A stretch of 64,000 nucleotides of DNA from contig NZ_CP102263.1 of NCBI RefSeq assembly GCF_025147485.1, positions 1,749,501 to 1,813,500 of the forward strand. Direction: 5' to 3'. This DNA comes from Bacteroides uniformis. GTDB taxonomy: Bacteria > Bacteroidota > Bacteroidia > Bacteroidales > Bacteroidaceae. Positions 1 to 7,721 of this stretch are shown one piece after another. How positions within the stretch are numbered: position 1 is the first letter of the stretch; each line of letters begins with the position of its first letter. The notes under the pieces are model-generated. The model saw only the letters and a program-made list of their open reading frames with translations. It was not told the origin of the DNA and did not search any database. The position numbers and the translations under genes are program-made.

Positions 1-2
1 GC

Positions 3-239
3 TTGCATTTCAACAGCGGCACAGTGCGCAACCTTTATCTGAATCTGGACGAGATAGCCGACTGGGATGTCAATACCGGTTCCTTCCATATCGATACGGA
101 GCATCTGTCCGGCAGTCGCTATCATCGTTGTCTTTTGCAGAAGAATGAATGCCGCCGGGTGTTCTGGACACCGTTAAAGGATGATGCCTCTTTGAGTGTG
201 GAGTTAAAACAAGCAGTTAAAATAGAAGTAGGTGAGTAG
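3..239 (+). CDS. 3' end of an unidentified protein (partial)
   Basis: The reading frame is open from the left edge of the window to a TAG stop at 237-239. About 78 residues of a C-terminal part are visible. The first codon in the window is TTG, but the gene most likely starts upstream, so this is a fragment cut by the window. It has no recognisable motif, no signal peptide and no membrane segment. I do not recognise the family. A Bacteroides-type promoter lies just downstream, so it is probably the last gene of its unit. Confidence 0.6.
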   Translation: MHFNSGTVRNLYLNLDEIADWDVNTGSFHIDTEHLSGSRYHRCLLQKNECRRVFWTPLKDDASLSVELKQAVKIEVGE

Positions 240-257
240 CCATAATACGAAATGACT

Positions 258-265
258 TATCTTTG
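258..265 (+). promoter_or_regulatory. -7 promoter element of dcuB
   Basis: TATCTTTG matches the Bacteroides -7 consensus TAnnTTTG and lies 26 bases before the dcuB start codon. No good -33 TTTG is seen at the usual 19-21 spacing, because that position falls on the end of the preceding gene. Confidence 0.5.
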
Positions 266-291
266 CACATGAATCAAAAAGTGTAGAGTAT

Positions 292-1602
292 ATGGCCTTG
301 CAATTGGCATTCGTATTGGTAGCTATCATTATAGGCGCCCGCTTGGGCGGCATTGGACTAGGTGTAATGGGAGGGATAGGTCTGGCAATTCTGACGTTTG
401 GTTTCGGATTGCAGCCTACATCACCTCCCATTGACGTTATGTTGATGATAGCCGCCGTCATTTCTGCCGCATCCTGCATGCAGGCGGCTGGCGGACTGGA
501 TTATATGGTAAAGCTGGCAGAACGGTTGTTGCGGAAGAATCCTTCGCAGGTCACCATCTTGAGCCCTATTGTGACCTATTTGTTTACTTTTGTTGCCGGT
601 ACGGGACATGTGGCATATTCGGTGCTTCCCGTGATTGCCGAGGTTGCCACGGAGACCAAGATTCGTCCCGAGAGGCCACTGGGCATTGCGGTGATTGCTT
701 CGCAGCAGGCTATTACGGCAAGTCCCATTTCGGCTGCCACCGTCGCATTGCTTGGGTTGCTGGCGGGATTTGATGTCACCTTGTTTGATATTCTGAAAAT
801 AACGATTCCTGCTACCATTATCGGGGTACTTGTGGGCGCCTTGTTCTCCATGAAGGTGGGCAAGGAGTTGGCAGACGACCCGGAGTACAGAAAGAGGTTG
901 ACCGAAGGCTATCTTGATGTCAAGAAGGTGGAGATAAAGGATATACACAATAAACGGCATGCCGTCTTGTCTGTGCTTATCTTTATCCTTGCCACTGTTT
1001 TTATCGTGTTCTTTGGTTCGTTCGACAGTTTGCGTCCTGCCTTCGTGATAGACGGCGAGACGGTGAGACTCGGCATGTCCGCCATTATCGAAATCGTGAT
1101 GCTCTCTGCCGCCGCCCTCATCTTGCTGCTGACTCGCACCGACGGCATGAAGGCAACGCAAGGCTCCGTCTTCCCGGCAGGCATGCAGGCGGTGATTGCC
1201 ATATTCGGCATTGCCTGGATGGGAGATACTTTTCTTCAGGGAAACATGCTTCAGTTGACCCAGTCCGTCGAGGGAGTGGTGAGGCAAATGCCGTGGCTGT
1301 TCGGGATAGCCTTGTTTGCCATGTCGATTCTGCTTTATAGCCAGGCCGCCACTGTGCGCGCACTGATGCCTTTGGGCATCGCTTTGGGCATTTCGCCTAT
1401 GATACTGGTTGCTCTGTTCCCGGCCGTAAACGGTTACTTCTTTATTCCCAACTATCCCACCGTAGTAGCAGCCATTAATTTCGACCGTACCGGAACTACC
1501 CGTATCGGCAAGTATGTGCTGAACCACTCGTTCATGCTTCCCGGACTTGTTTCGACTGGCGTTGCCATCGGGCTGGGGTTGCTTTTCATCAGGATATTCT
1601 AA
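292..1602 (+). CDS. dcuB: Anaerobic C4-dicarboxylate transporter, DcuA/DcuB family
   Basis: An inner-membrane transporter of 436 residues, the usual length for DcuA/DcuB (about 433-446). It exchanges fumarate, malate or aspartate for succinate in anaerobic fumarate respiration. The protein is strongly hydrophobic, with around ten membrane spans. The family-typical N-terminal glycine-rich segment is followed by the conserved stretch around residues 100-150 (FVAGTGHVAYSVLPVI, then ASQQAITASPIS). Fumarate reduction to succinate is central in Bacteroides, so a succinate-exporting antiporter fits. The ATG at 292 follows a TATCTTTG promoter element. DcuA versus DcuB cannot be separated from sequence reading alone. 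Confidence 0.9.
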   Translation: MALQLAFVLVAIIIGARLGGIGLGVMGGIGLAILTFGFGLQPTSPPIDVMLMIAAVISAASCMQAAGGLDYMVKLAERLLRKNPSQVTILSPIVTYLFTFVAGTGHVAYSVLPVIAEVATETKIRPERPLGIAVIASQQAITASPISAATVALLGLLAGFDVTLFDILKITIPATIIGVLVGALFSMKVGKELADDPEYRKRLTEGYLDVKKVEIKDIHNKRHAVLSVLIFILATVFIVFFGSFDSLRPAFVIDGETVRLGMSAIIEIVMLSAAALILLLTRTDGMKATQGSVFPAGMQAVIAIFGIAWMGDTFLQGNMLQLTQSVEGVVRQMPWLFGIALFAMSILLYSQAATVRALMPLGIALGISPMILVALFPAVNGYFFIPNYPTVVAAINFDRTGTTRIGKYVLNHSFMLPGLVSTGVAIGLGLLFIRIF

Positions 1603-1696
1603 GGGAAACCGCTGCTTTTAATCCGTTGTATATAGGGCTTTGTTTACTTGTGTATAGGGAGTGTTCCCTTTTACTCATTGCCTTATCAGCGCCTAA

Positions 1697-1784
1697 TGGT
1701 CGTGCGGTGATCTGCTGACGGCTGTTAAGCGGGTTGTTGATGGCCGTTAGGCGATTGCATCATGGCCGTTGCATACTGTTGATT
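1697..1784. repeat. Degenerate 22-bp tandem array A (4 units)
   Basis: Four consecutive 22-base units start at 1697, 1719, 1741 and 1763. Units 3 and 4 both begin TGGCCGTT and contain TTGCAT. Units 2 and 3 contain small inverted repeats (GCT-N4-AGC and GCC-N4-GGC). The period matches the arrays at 8699, 23510 and 52654, although the unit sequence differs. Confidence 0.55.
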
Positions 1785-2040
1785 CCTTATGTCCGACGTA
1801 ATAAATACCTTCATTCTCTGAATAAAGCACAGAGGAAAACAGTATTGAGGTCTTGGCTTTGTGTGGCTGTACGCATTTGTTCTGATTGCATTTGAAGGGG
1901 GAGGAGATGGAATTAATACCGTGTTTGCAGGATATTGATTTCGTCAGGTACGATATAAATAAGATGTGATGCAAGAAATTAATAACTTGTGTTACTCCAT
2001 GTTATCTTCTTGTGGTGTCAGTATTTCTGTTTGTGAAACG

Positions 2041-2067
2041 GTGTGGAAGCAAATTTTGCTTCCACAC
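2041..2067. repeat. 27-base perfect palindrome (GTGTGGAAGCAAA arms)
   Basis: Two 13-base arms, GTGTGGAAGCAAA and its exact complement, surround a single T. A partial copy of one arm (TTGCTTCCACCGCAT) follows at 2075-2089, and GTGTGGAAGCAA recurs near 2134. It lacks a T-run, so it is not an ordinary terminator. Confidence 0.7.
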
Positions 2068-2194
2068 TTTTGAGTTGCTTCCACCGCATCTGTAATGCCG
2101 ATGAATAAAGGGATGTGGAGAGGAGGTGGAAGTGTGGAAGCAATTTGCACAAACATTATTTGCGCAAACATTTTTTTCTGTCCTTGATGGGAAT

Positions 2195-2239
2195 TAAAAA
2201 AAATGAGGATAAACGGCCTTTAAACCTTTTATCCTCATT
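2195..2239 (-). terminator. Intrinsic terminator of tRNA-fMet
   Basis: On the minus strand, directly after the tRNA, a 12-base stem (AATGAGGATAAA and its complement) is followed by a run of eight T. It is a standard Rho-independent terminator. Confidence 0.85.
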
Positions 2240-2243
2240 GTAG

Positions 2244-2316
<73 letters not shown>

Positions 2317-2336
2317 ATGTTATTGTTTTGTGGGTG

Positions 2337-2367
2337 CAAAGGTACGGCTTTTTATTTAATATGCAAA
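2337..2367 (-). promoter_or_regulatory. Promoter of tRNA-fMet
   Basis: On the minus strand TTTG (2364-2367) and TACCTTTG (2337-2344) are separated by exactly 19 bases, a perfect Bacteroides -33/-7 promoter. The tRNA begins about 20 bases downstream. Confidence 0.85.
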
Positions 2368-2491
2368 TAAAATGCATGATATTTTTGAGGTTAAGTGGAT
2401 TTTAATGAGTAATATGTTGATAAATAGAACGATAATAAGCCTACTTTTTTTCTTCCTTTTTAGGGCTGTTCATTAATAAAATGAATGTTTT

Positions 2492-2523
2492 CTTGTAAGA
2501 TATGCGGAAATGTCTTACTTTTG
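2492..2523 (+). promoter_or_regulatory. Promoter of the TetR-fabG unit
   Basis: CTTG at 2492-2495 and TACTTTTG at 2516-2523 are 20 bases apart and match the Bacteroides consensus closely. The TetR start codon follows 31 bases later. Confidence 0.7.
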
Positions 2524-2554
2524 CTCAAATAATAAAGCAATGTGCAATTAATCT

Positions 2555-3139
2555 ATGACCGTATCGAAGACAAAAGCTAAATTAGTGGACGTTGCCCGTC
2601 AGCTGTTTGCAAAGATGGGCGTTGAGAATACCACGATGAATGATATTGCCCTCGCTTCGAAGAAAGGTAGGAGAACGCTCTATACCTATTTTAAGAGCAA
2701 GGAAGATATCTACTTGGCTGTTGTCGAGTCGGAGCTGGATATTCTTTCGGATATGATGAAGCACGTGGTAGAGAAAGATATTCAGCCGGACGAGAAACTG
2801 ATGGAAATGATTTACACTCATCTGGATGCGGTAAAAGAGGTTGTCTTTCGGAATGGTACTCTTCGTGCCAATTTCTTTCGGGATATTTGGAGAGTGGAGA
2901 AAGTGCGCAAACGTTTCGATGCTACAGAGACCCAGCTTTTCAAGGAGGTTCTGCGTGAAGGTATGGAGAAGGGTGTTTTCCAGATAGATGACTTGGATAT
3001 GACTGCCGAGATTGTGCATTACAGTGTCAAAGGTATTGAAACACCTTATATCCGCGGCCATATAGGGGCCAATCTGGACGATGCGGTACGCGATACTTAC
3101 GTGACCCGTCTGGTACTTGGTGCATTGGGAAAGAAGTAA
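2555..3139 (+). CDS. TetR/AcrR family transcriptional regulator
   Basis: A 194-residue DNA-binding repressor of TetR type. The N-terminal helix-turn-helix is clear around residues 12-50 (ARQLFAKMGVENTTMNDIA, then KKGRRTLYTYFKSKEDIYLAV). The rest is the usual divergent helical ligand-binding domain, so the effector cannot be read. It is 31 bases upstream of a fabG-type reductase in the same direction and probably cotranscribed, which suggests regulation linked to fatty-acid or lipid metabolism. That link is inferred from position only. Confidence 0.88.
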   Translation: MTVSKTKAKLVDVARQLFAKMGVENTTMNDIALASKKGRRTLYTYFKSKEDIYLAVVESELDILSDMMKHVVEKDIQPDEKLMEMIYTHLDAVKEVVFRNGTLRANFFRDIWRVEKVRKRFDATETQLFKEVLREGMEKGVFQIDDLDMTAEIVHYSVKGIETPYIRGHIGANLDDAVRDTYVTRLVLGALGKK

Positions 3140-3170
3140 GAATACATTTTATAAATAATTTTAAAATAAT

Positions 3171-3917
3171 ATGGGATTATTAGATGGAAAAACAGCCATT
3201 GTGACAGGTGCTGCACGCGGCATCGGCAAGGCTATCGCTTTGAAGTTCGCTCAAGAAGGAGCAAATATTGCATTCACTGACTTAGTGATTGATGAAAATG
3301 CCGAGGCTACGGCAAAAGAATTGGAAGCTTTGGGAGTAAAGGCAAAAGCTTATGCCTCCAATGCAGCAAACTTTGAAGACACTGCCAATGTAGTGGCAGA
3401 AATCCATAAGGACTTTGGACGTATTGATATTCTGGTAAACAATGCCGGTATTACACGTGACGGTCTGATGATGCGTATGAGCGAACAGCAATGGGATATG
3501 GTTATCAATGTCAACCTGAAATCGGCATTTAACTTTATCCATGCCTGCACACCCATCATGATGCGCCAGAAGGCGGGTAGCATTATCAATATGGCATCTG
3601 TGGTAGGTGTTCACGGCAATGCCGGCCAGGCCAACTATTCTGCTTCCAAAGCCGGTATGATTGCTTTGGCCAAGTCTATCGCTCAGGAGCTGGGTTCTCG
3701 TGGAATCCGTGCCAATGCCATTGCTCCGGGCTTCATCATGACAGCCATGACCGACGCCTTGTCTGAAGAGGTGAAGGCTGAATGGTGCAAGAAGATTCCT
3801 TTGCGTCGTGGCGGCACACCCGAAGACGTGGCAAATATCGCTACTTTCCTGGCTTCTGATATGTCTTCTTATGTATCCGGTCAGGTTATTCAGGTAGATG
3901 GTGGGATGAATATGTAA
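3171..3917 (+). CDS. fabG: 3-oxoacyl-[ACP] reductase, SDR family
   Basis: A short-chain dehydrogenase of 248 residues that reduces 3-oxoacyl-ACP with NADPH in type II fatty-acid synthesis. The Rossmann motif TGAARGIG is at residues 12-19, NNAG at 90-93, the catalytic Asn near 114, Ser143, Tyr156 and Lys160 (YSASK). The C-terminal SGQVIQVDGGMNM is typical of FabG. Length is standard. It follows the TetR gene after 31 bases. A FabG-like paralogue with another substrate is possible, but the motif set fits FabG well. Confidence 0.9.
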   Translation: MGLLDGKTAIVTGAARGIGKAIALKFAQEGANIAFTDLVIDENAEATAKELEALGVKAKAYASNAANFEDTANVVAEIHKDFGRIDILVNNAGITRDGLMMRMSEQQWDMVINVNLKSAFNFIHACTPIMMRQKAGSIINMASVVGVHGNAGQANYSASKAGMIALAKSIAQELGSRGIRANAIAPGFIMTAMTDALSEEVKAEWCKKIPLRRGGTPEDVANIATFLASDMSSYVSGQVIQVDGGMNM

Positions 3918-4003
3918 TTTAATGATTAATGATTAGTGATTAATGTTTAATGAGAAGTTGGGTGTTAGTCATTAATCATTAATCACTAATCATTAAACAT
4001 TAA
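3918..4003. repeat. AT-rich inverted repeat (ATTAATCATT type)
   Basis: Two arms of about 35 bases (3918-3953 and 3969-4003), each built from short ATTAATGATT-like words, are reverse complements with about two mismatches and a 15-base loop. They fill the whole gap between fabG and the pseudouridine synthase gene. Without a T-run this is not a standard terminator. Confidence 0.8.
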
Positions 4004-4009
4004 CAACCG

Positions 4010-4681
4010 ATGACTGTCGTATACGAAGACAATCATATCATTATAGTCAACAAGACCGCTTCCGAGATAGTTCAGGGAGACAAAACGGGTGATACACCGC
4101 TTTCGGAAACTGTAAAGCAGTACCTGAAAGAGAAGTACAGCAAGCCTGGAAATGTCTTTATCGGTGTCGCTCACCGGCTGGACCGCCCCGTGAGCGGTCT
4201 TGTTGTTTTTGCCAAGACCAGTAAGGCACTGTCGCGTCTGAACGAGATGTTCAAGAATAGCGAGGTGAAGAAGACTTACTGGGCAGTAGTGAAGAACTTG
4301 CCCCGCGAGGAAGAGGGGGAATTGGTGAACTATCTGGTGCGAAATGAGAAACAGAACAAGAGTTATGCATACGACAAGGAGGTGCCGGGCAGCAAGAAAG
4401 CGATTTTGCATTACCGGCTCATCGGGCGGTCGCAGAACTATTATCTGTTGGAAATAGATTTGAAAACCGGACGCCATCACCAGATACGTTGTCAGTTGGC
4501 AAAGATGGGCTGTCCCATCAAGGGAGATTTGAAGTATGGTTCGCCCCGCTCCAATCCCGACGGCAGCATCTGTCTGCATGCGCGGTATATCCGTTTTGTG
4601 CATCCGGTGTCCAAAGAACTGATAGAAGTGGAGGCGCCCGTTCCTCCCGGAAATTTATGGAATGGTTTTGAAACGATTTAA
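4010..4681 (+). CDS. RluA family pseudouridine synthase
   Basis: A 223-residue RNA-modifying enzyme that isomerises uridine to pseudouridine in rRNA or tRNA. The catalytic motif HRLDRPVSGLVVFAKT starts at residue 55, with the nucleophilic Asp at 58. Further family motifs are KKTYWAVV, then LKTGRHHQIRCQLA and a C-terminal CLHARYIRFVHP. There is no N-terminal S4 domain, which resembles the short TruC/RluA forms. The target nucleotide cannot be told from sequence alone. It begins six bases after a long inverted repeat. Confidence 0.9.
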   Translation: MTVVYEDNHIIIVNKTASEIVQGDKTGDTPLSETVKQYLKEKYSKPGNVFIGVAHRLDRPVSGLVVFAKTSKALSRLNEMFKNSEVKKTYWAVVKNLPREEEGELVNYLVRNEKQNKSYAYDKEVPGSKKAILHYRLIGRSQNYYLLEIDLKTGRHHQIRCQLAKMGCPIKGDLKYGSPRSNPDGSICLHARYIRFVHPVSKELIEVEAPVPPGNLWNGFETI

Positions 4682-4691
4682 TCTTACAGTA

Positions 4692-7229
4692 ATGAAGAAA
4701 ATCACAGTTTTGTCGGGTTTGCTGCTCCTTGCGGGATTGGCTGCCCAAGCTCAGGAAAGAGTTGCTGAGTATAACGTGCGTCCGGCCGTTACGGTGCGCA
4801 CTCCCCTCCAGGGCGATAGTATCAACTTCAAGGGAGACAAGTTTACTACCGGCAATCTTCTGAAGACGAAGGTCAGTCTCGACTTCGACGGAGGTCGGTA
4901 CGAACGTATGGTTGCTGATACGGCTGGATATGTAACTGTGGCAAAGGCGGACAAGGACAATCTGTTCTATCTGTTTGCTACCAATCTGCGTGCGGAGCGT
5001 TTCATGAAGGGCAAGCTGAATGTATATTCTCCTGCCCGTTTTGAGGTGTTTGTAAACGGTGAATCCAAGCAAGTCAAGGAGACAGCGGAGGACAGCTTGT
5101 CGCAGGTCCGTCCTACGGCTGTCAGTCTGCGTATGGACCCTGAAGCGGATTATGAGATTGTCATCAAGTTGCTTTCAAGCGCGGACGACAAGATGCAGCC
5201 GATGCTGAAATGCGAATTTGAAAAGGAAAAGGACTTTGCCGATGTAGCTTGCCGGATGGCACCGGACATGAAGAGACGTTTCTCTTTGTTCAACACCAAT
5301 TTCGGCTCCCGAGCGAGCAGGGTTTCTCTTTCGCCCAACGGCAAGTATCTGCTGACCCGCTATTCGGACAATTACGACGTGAAGCGTTCCAGGACCCGTT
5401 GTGAGCTGACCGAGGTAAAGACCGGCCGGGTGATATTGCCCAATGCCAATGAAAAGATGAACTGGATGCCCAACAGCAACAAGCTCTATTATACGGTTAT
5501 GGGCGAGGAGCAGAATGACCTGGTTGTGTTCGATCCCGCCACGATGCGTGAGGAAGTGCTGCTGAAGAATGTTCCCGAAGGATATTTCAGCTGGTCTCCT
5601 ACAGAAGACTATCTTATCTATATGCTCACGGACGAGGGCGAAAAGGTGAGTGGCCCGTTGAAACGTCTCTTGCATCCGGACGACCGTATCCCCAATTCTC
5701 GTGACCGCTATTATCTCATGAAATACGATGTGGCGACGGGACTTTCCGAGCGCCTGACCTACGGTAGTCACAACGTCTATCTGAATGATATTTCCCCGGA
5801 TGGCAAGAAACTGTTGTGCAGCACTTCCAAGCCGGACATCACTCGATGCCCTTTCTCCCTCTCTTCTCTTTTCGAGATTGATTTGACCACCTTGCAGGCA
5901 GATACGCTGGTCGCCTGGGATGCTTATCTGGGAAGTGCTTCTTACTCTCCGGACGGGAAGCAGCTTCTGGTGACGGGCAGTCCGTCTGCTTTCGGAGGCA
6001 TTGGCAAGAATTGCGGTGAACATCCCATAGCCAATGACTTTGATACCCAAGCATTCATTATGGATTTGGCTACAAAGAAAGTGCAGGCTATCACGCGCGA
6101 TTTCAATCCTACGGTGTCTCTCGTGCAGTGGAACCGTGTGGACGGATGTATCTATTTCGATACGACTGATGGGGATTGCAGGCATATCTACCGTTATGTT
6201 CCGAAGACGGGCGGCTTTGAAATGCTTCCGCTTGAAGAAGATGTGATTACTTCCTTCACGCTGGCCAATGACAATCCGGTTGTGGCTGCCTATGTGGGCG
6301 GAGGAAACACCAGCACGGGCGTAGCTTATACGTACGACACGAAGAAAAAAGTTTCTACCCTGCTTGCCAATCCCATGAAGCCCATCCTCGATAAGATTGA
6401 GCTGGGACAGATGGAAGAGTGGAACTTTACAGCTTCGGACGGTACGGAGATAAAGGGAATGGTTTGTCTGCCGCCGTCTTTTGACCCGAACAAGAAGTAT
6501 CCGCTTATCGTATACTATTATGGAGGAACGACTCCTACAACCCGCGGTATAACTTCCCCGTACTGTGCACAGTTGTTTGCGTCACGTGACTATGTGGTTT
6601 ATGTTATCCAGCCCAGTGGTGCCATCGGGTACGGCCAGGAGTTCTCTGCACGCCATGTCAATGCATGGGGTGAGCGTACGGCCGATGAGATCATTGAAGG
6701 TACGAAGAAATTCTGTGCAGCCCATCCGTTTGTCAACGATAAACGTATCGGATGCCTGGGTGCCTCTTATGGAGGATTCATGACGATGTATCTGCAGACT
6801 AAGACGGATATGTTTGCTGCCGCTGCCTCGCATGCTGGCATCAGCAATGTAACGAGCTATTGGGGCGAGGGTTATTGGGGATATTCCTATAACTCTGTTG
6901 CGGCAGCCGATAGCTATCCTTGGAATAATCCCGATTTGTTTACGAAGCATGGAGCATTGTTCAATGCGGACAAGATTAATACCCCTCTGTTGTTGCTGCA
7001 TGGCACGGTAGATACAAACGTGCCTATCGGTGAAAGTATCCAATTGTATAATGCGCTGAAGATATTGGGTAAGCCGGTGGAATTTATTACCGTAGATGGT
7101 GAAAACCATTTTGTACTTGATTATGCAAAACGTGAATTGTGGCACAATTCAATTATGGCTTGGTTTGCCCGCTGGCTGCAGGATAGTCCGGCATGGTGGA
7201 ATGACCTTTATCCGGAAAGACATTGGTGA
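4692..7229 (+). CDS. Secreted S9 family prolyl oligopeptidase / dipeptidyl peptidase
   Basis: About 845 residues, beginning MKKITVLSGLLLLAG with a cleavable signal peptide ending near AQAQ, so it is periplasmic or cell-surface. An N-terminal beta-propeller region with repeated WSPTED- and SPDGKQ-type blades is followed by an alpha/beta hydrolase domain from about residue 570. The catalytic triad is Ser692 (GASYGG), Asp774 (GTVDTNVP) and His806 (GENHF). Enzymes of this family cleave after proline or alanine in peptides. The start was set at 4692, because an upstream in-frame ATG (4662) would overlap the previous gene and put residues before a good signal peptide. It ends just before a bidirectional terminator. 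Confidence 0.9.
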   Translation: MKKITVLSGLLLLAGLAAQAQERVAEYNVRPAVTVRTPLQGDSINFKGDKFTTGNLLKTKVSLDFDGGRYERMVADTAGYVTVAKADKDNLFYLFATNLRAERFMKGKLNVYSPARFEVFVNGESKQVKETAEDSLSQVRPTAVSLRMDPEADYEIVIKLLSSADDKMQPMLKCEFEKEKDFADVACRMAPDMKRRFSLFNTNFGSRASRVSLSPNGKYLLTRYSDNYDVKRSRTRCELTEVKTGRVILPNANEKMNWMPNSNKLYYTVMGEEQNDLVVFDPATMREEVLLKNVPEGYFSWSPTEDYLIYMLTDEGEKVSGPLKRLLHPDDRIPNSRDRYYLMKYDVATGLSERLTYGSHNVYLNDISPDGKKLLCSTSKPDITRCPFSLSSLFEIDLTTLQADTLVAWDAYLGSASYSPDGKQLLVTGSPSAFGGIGKNCGEHPIANDFDTQAFIMDLATKKVQAITRDFNPTVSLVQWNRVDGCIYFDTTDGDCRHIYRYVPKTGGFEMLPLEEDVITSFTLANDNPVVAAYVGGGNTSTGVAYTYDTKKKVSTLLANPMKPILDKIELGQMEEWNFTASDGTEIKGMVCLPPSFDPNKKYPLIVYYYGGTTPTTRGITSPYCAQLFASRDYVVYVIQPSGAIGYGQEFSARHVNAWGERTADEIIEGTKKFCAAHPFVNDKRIGCLGASYGGFMTMYLQTKTDMFAAAASHAGISNVTSYWGEGYWGYSYNSVAAADSYPWNNPDLFTKHGALFNADKINTPLLLLHGTVDTNVPIGESIQLYNALKILGKPVEFITVDGENHFVLDYAKRELWHNSIMAWFARWLQDSPAWWNDLYPERHW

Positions 7230-7252
7230 TGTTTTAATTAACAATTGATAAT

Positions 7253-7298
7253 AAAAAAAGCCGTTTCCCAGAATAGACAAGGAGGAAACGGCTTTTTT
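7253..7298. terminator. Bidirectional intrinsic terminator
   Basis: GCCGTTTCC (7260-7268) and GGAAACGGC (7284-7292) form a stem flanked by A-run and T-run, serving both the S9 peptidase (+) and the small exported protein gene (-), which converge here. Confidence 0.9.
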
Positions 7299-7316
7299 GT
7301 TGTAGTGTGCTTACTG

Positions 7317-7499
7317 TTATTGGGCCACTTTTGCTGTGTCTTGGACGTTCTCGGCTTTCTGCAAAGTATCCGTTACCACAGTGTCGTTAGACAAGGTTGT
7401 TGTCTTACTCGGCTGTTCTACCGGAGCCTTAGCTTGAGCCAAGAACGTTCCGCCACAAACAAACATAAACAGGGCTGCTACTAATACTAATTTTTTCAT
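7317..7499 (-). CDS. Small exported protein of unknown function
   Basis: A 60-residue protein starting MKKLVLVAALFMFVCGG with a clear signal peptide ending near AQA. The mature part is a short, polar, Thr/Val/Asp-rich tail of roughly 37 residues. It has its own terminator downstream. I do not recognise a family. The signal peptide, ATG start and terminator placement support it as a real gene, but no function can be assigned. Confidence 0.65.
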   Translation of the reverse strand: MKKLVLVAALFMFVCGGTFLAQAKAPVEQPSKTTTLSNDTVVTDTLQKAENVQDTAKVAQ

Positions 7500-7658
7500 A
7501 ATTCATTTGCTTTTAGGTTGGTATATCTTATTGTTAAGTCTAAGTGCTTGCTTGTTGTAGCGCTTGTTGCTTACGTCTAATATAGGTCAAATGGTGTGCC
7601 AGAAAGAGTGTGTGTTGGATAATGTTCTGATAGTTAGTGATATATGTTTCTGTGCAAA

Positions 7659-7718
7659 GTGTGGCATAGTGTGGAAAAGTGTGGAATGTGTGGAGGGGAG
7701 TGTGGAATAATTCCACAC
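7659..7718. repeat. GTGTGG repeat cluster with terminal palindrome
   Basis: Five GTGTGG words start at 7659, 7669, 7679, 7688 and 7700, about one helical turn apart. The last is half of a 19-base palindrome (GTGTGGAAT, A, ATTCCACAC; 7700-7718). The cluster ends three bases before the stop codon of the minus-strand regulator gene. It resembles the GTGTGGAAGCAA palindrome at 2041. Confidence 0.65.
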
Positions 7719-7721
7719 CCT

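Larger units (their letters stand above)
1603..2194. other. Gene-free interval with repeats
   Basis: Between dcuB and the minus-strand tRNA there is no convincing gene. It holds a degenerate 22-bp-period array (1697-1784), a 27-base perfect palindrome (2041-2067) with related GTGGAAG words up to about 2150, and two tandem 15-base copies of a TTTGCRCAAACATT word (about 2144-2173). The short open frame at 1747-1974 on the minus strand has no start context or family signal and is not called. Confidence 0.6.

Noticed and set aside
421..1527. 368-residue minus-strand open frame
   Set aside because: It is the antisense shadow of dcuB, with His/Gln-rich composition and no family motif, while the plus strand encodes a complete transporter.
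1747..1974. 75-residue minus-strand frame in the dcuB-tRNA gap
   Set aside because: It overlaps the repeat array, has no ribosome site and no recognisable motif.
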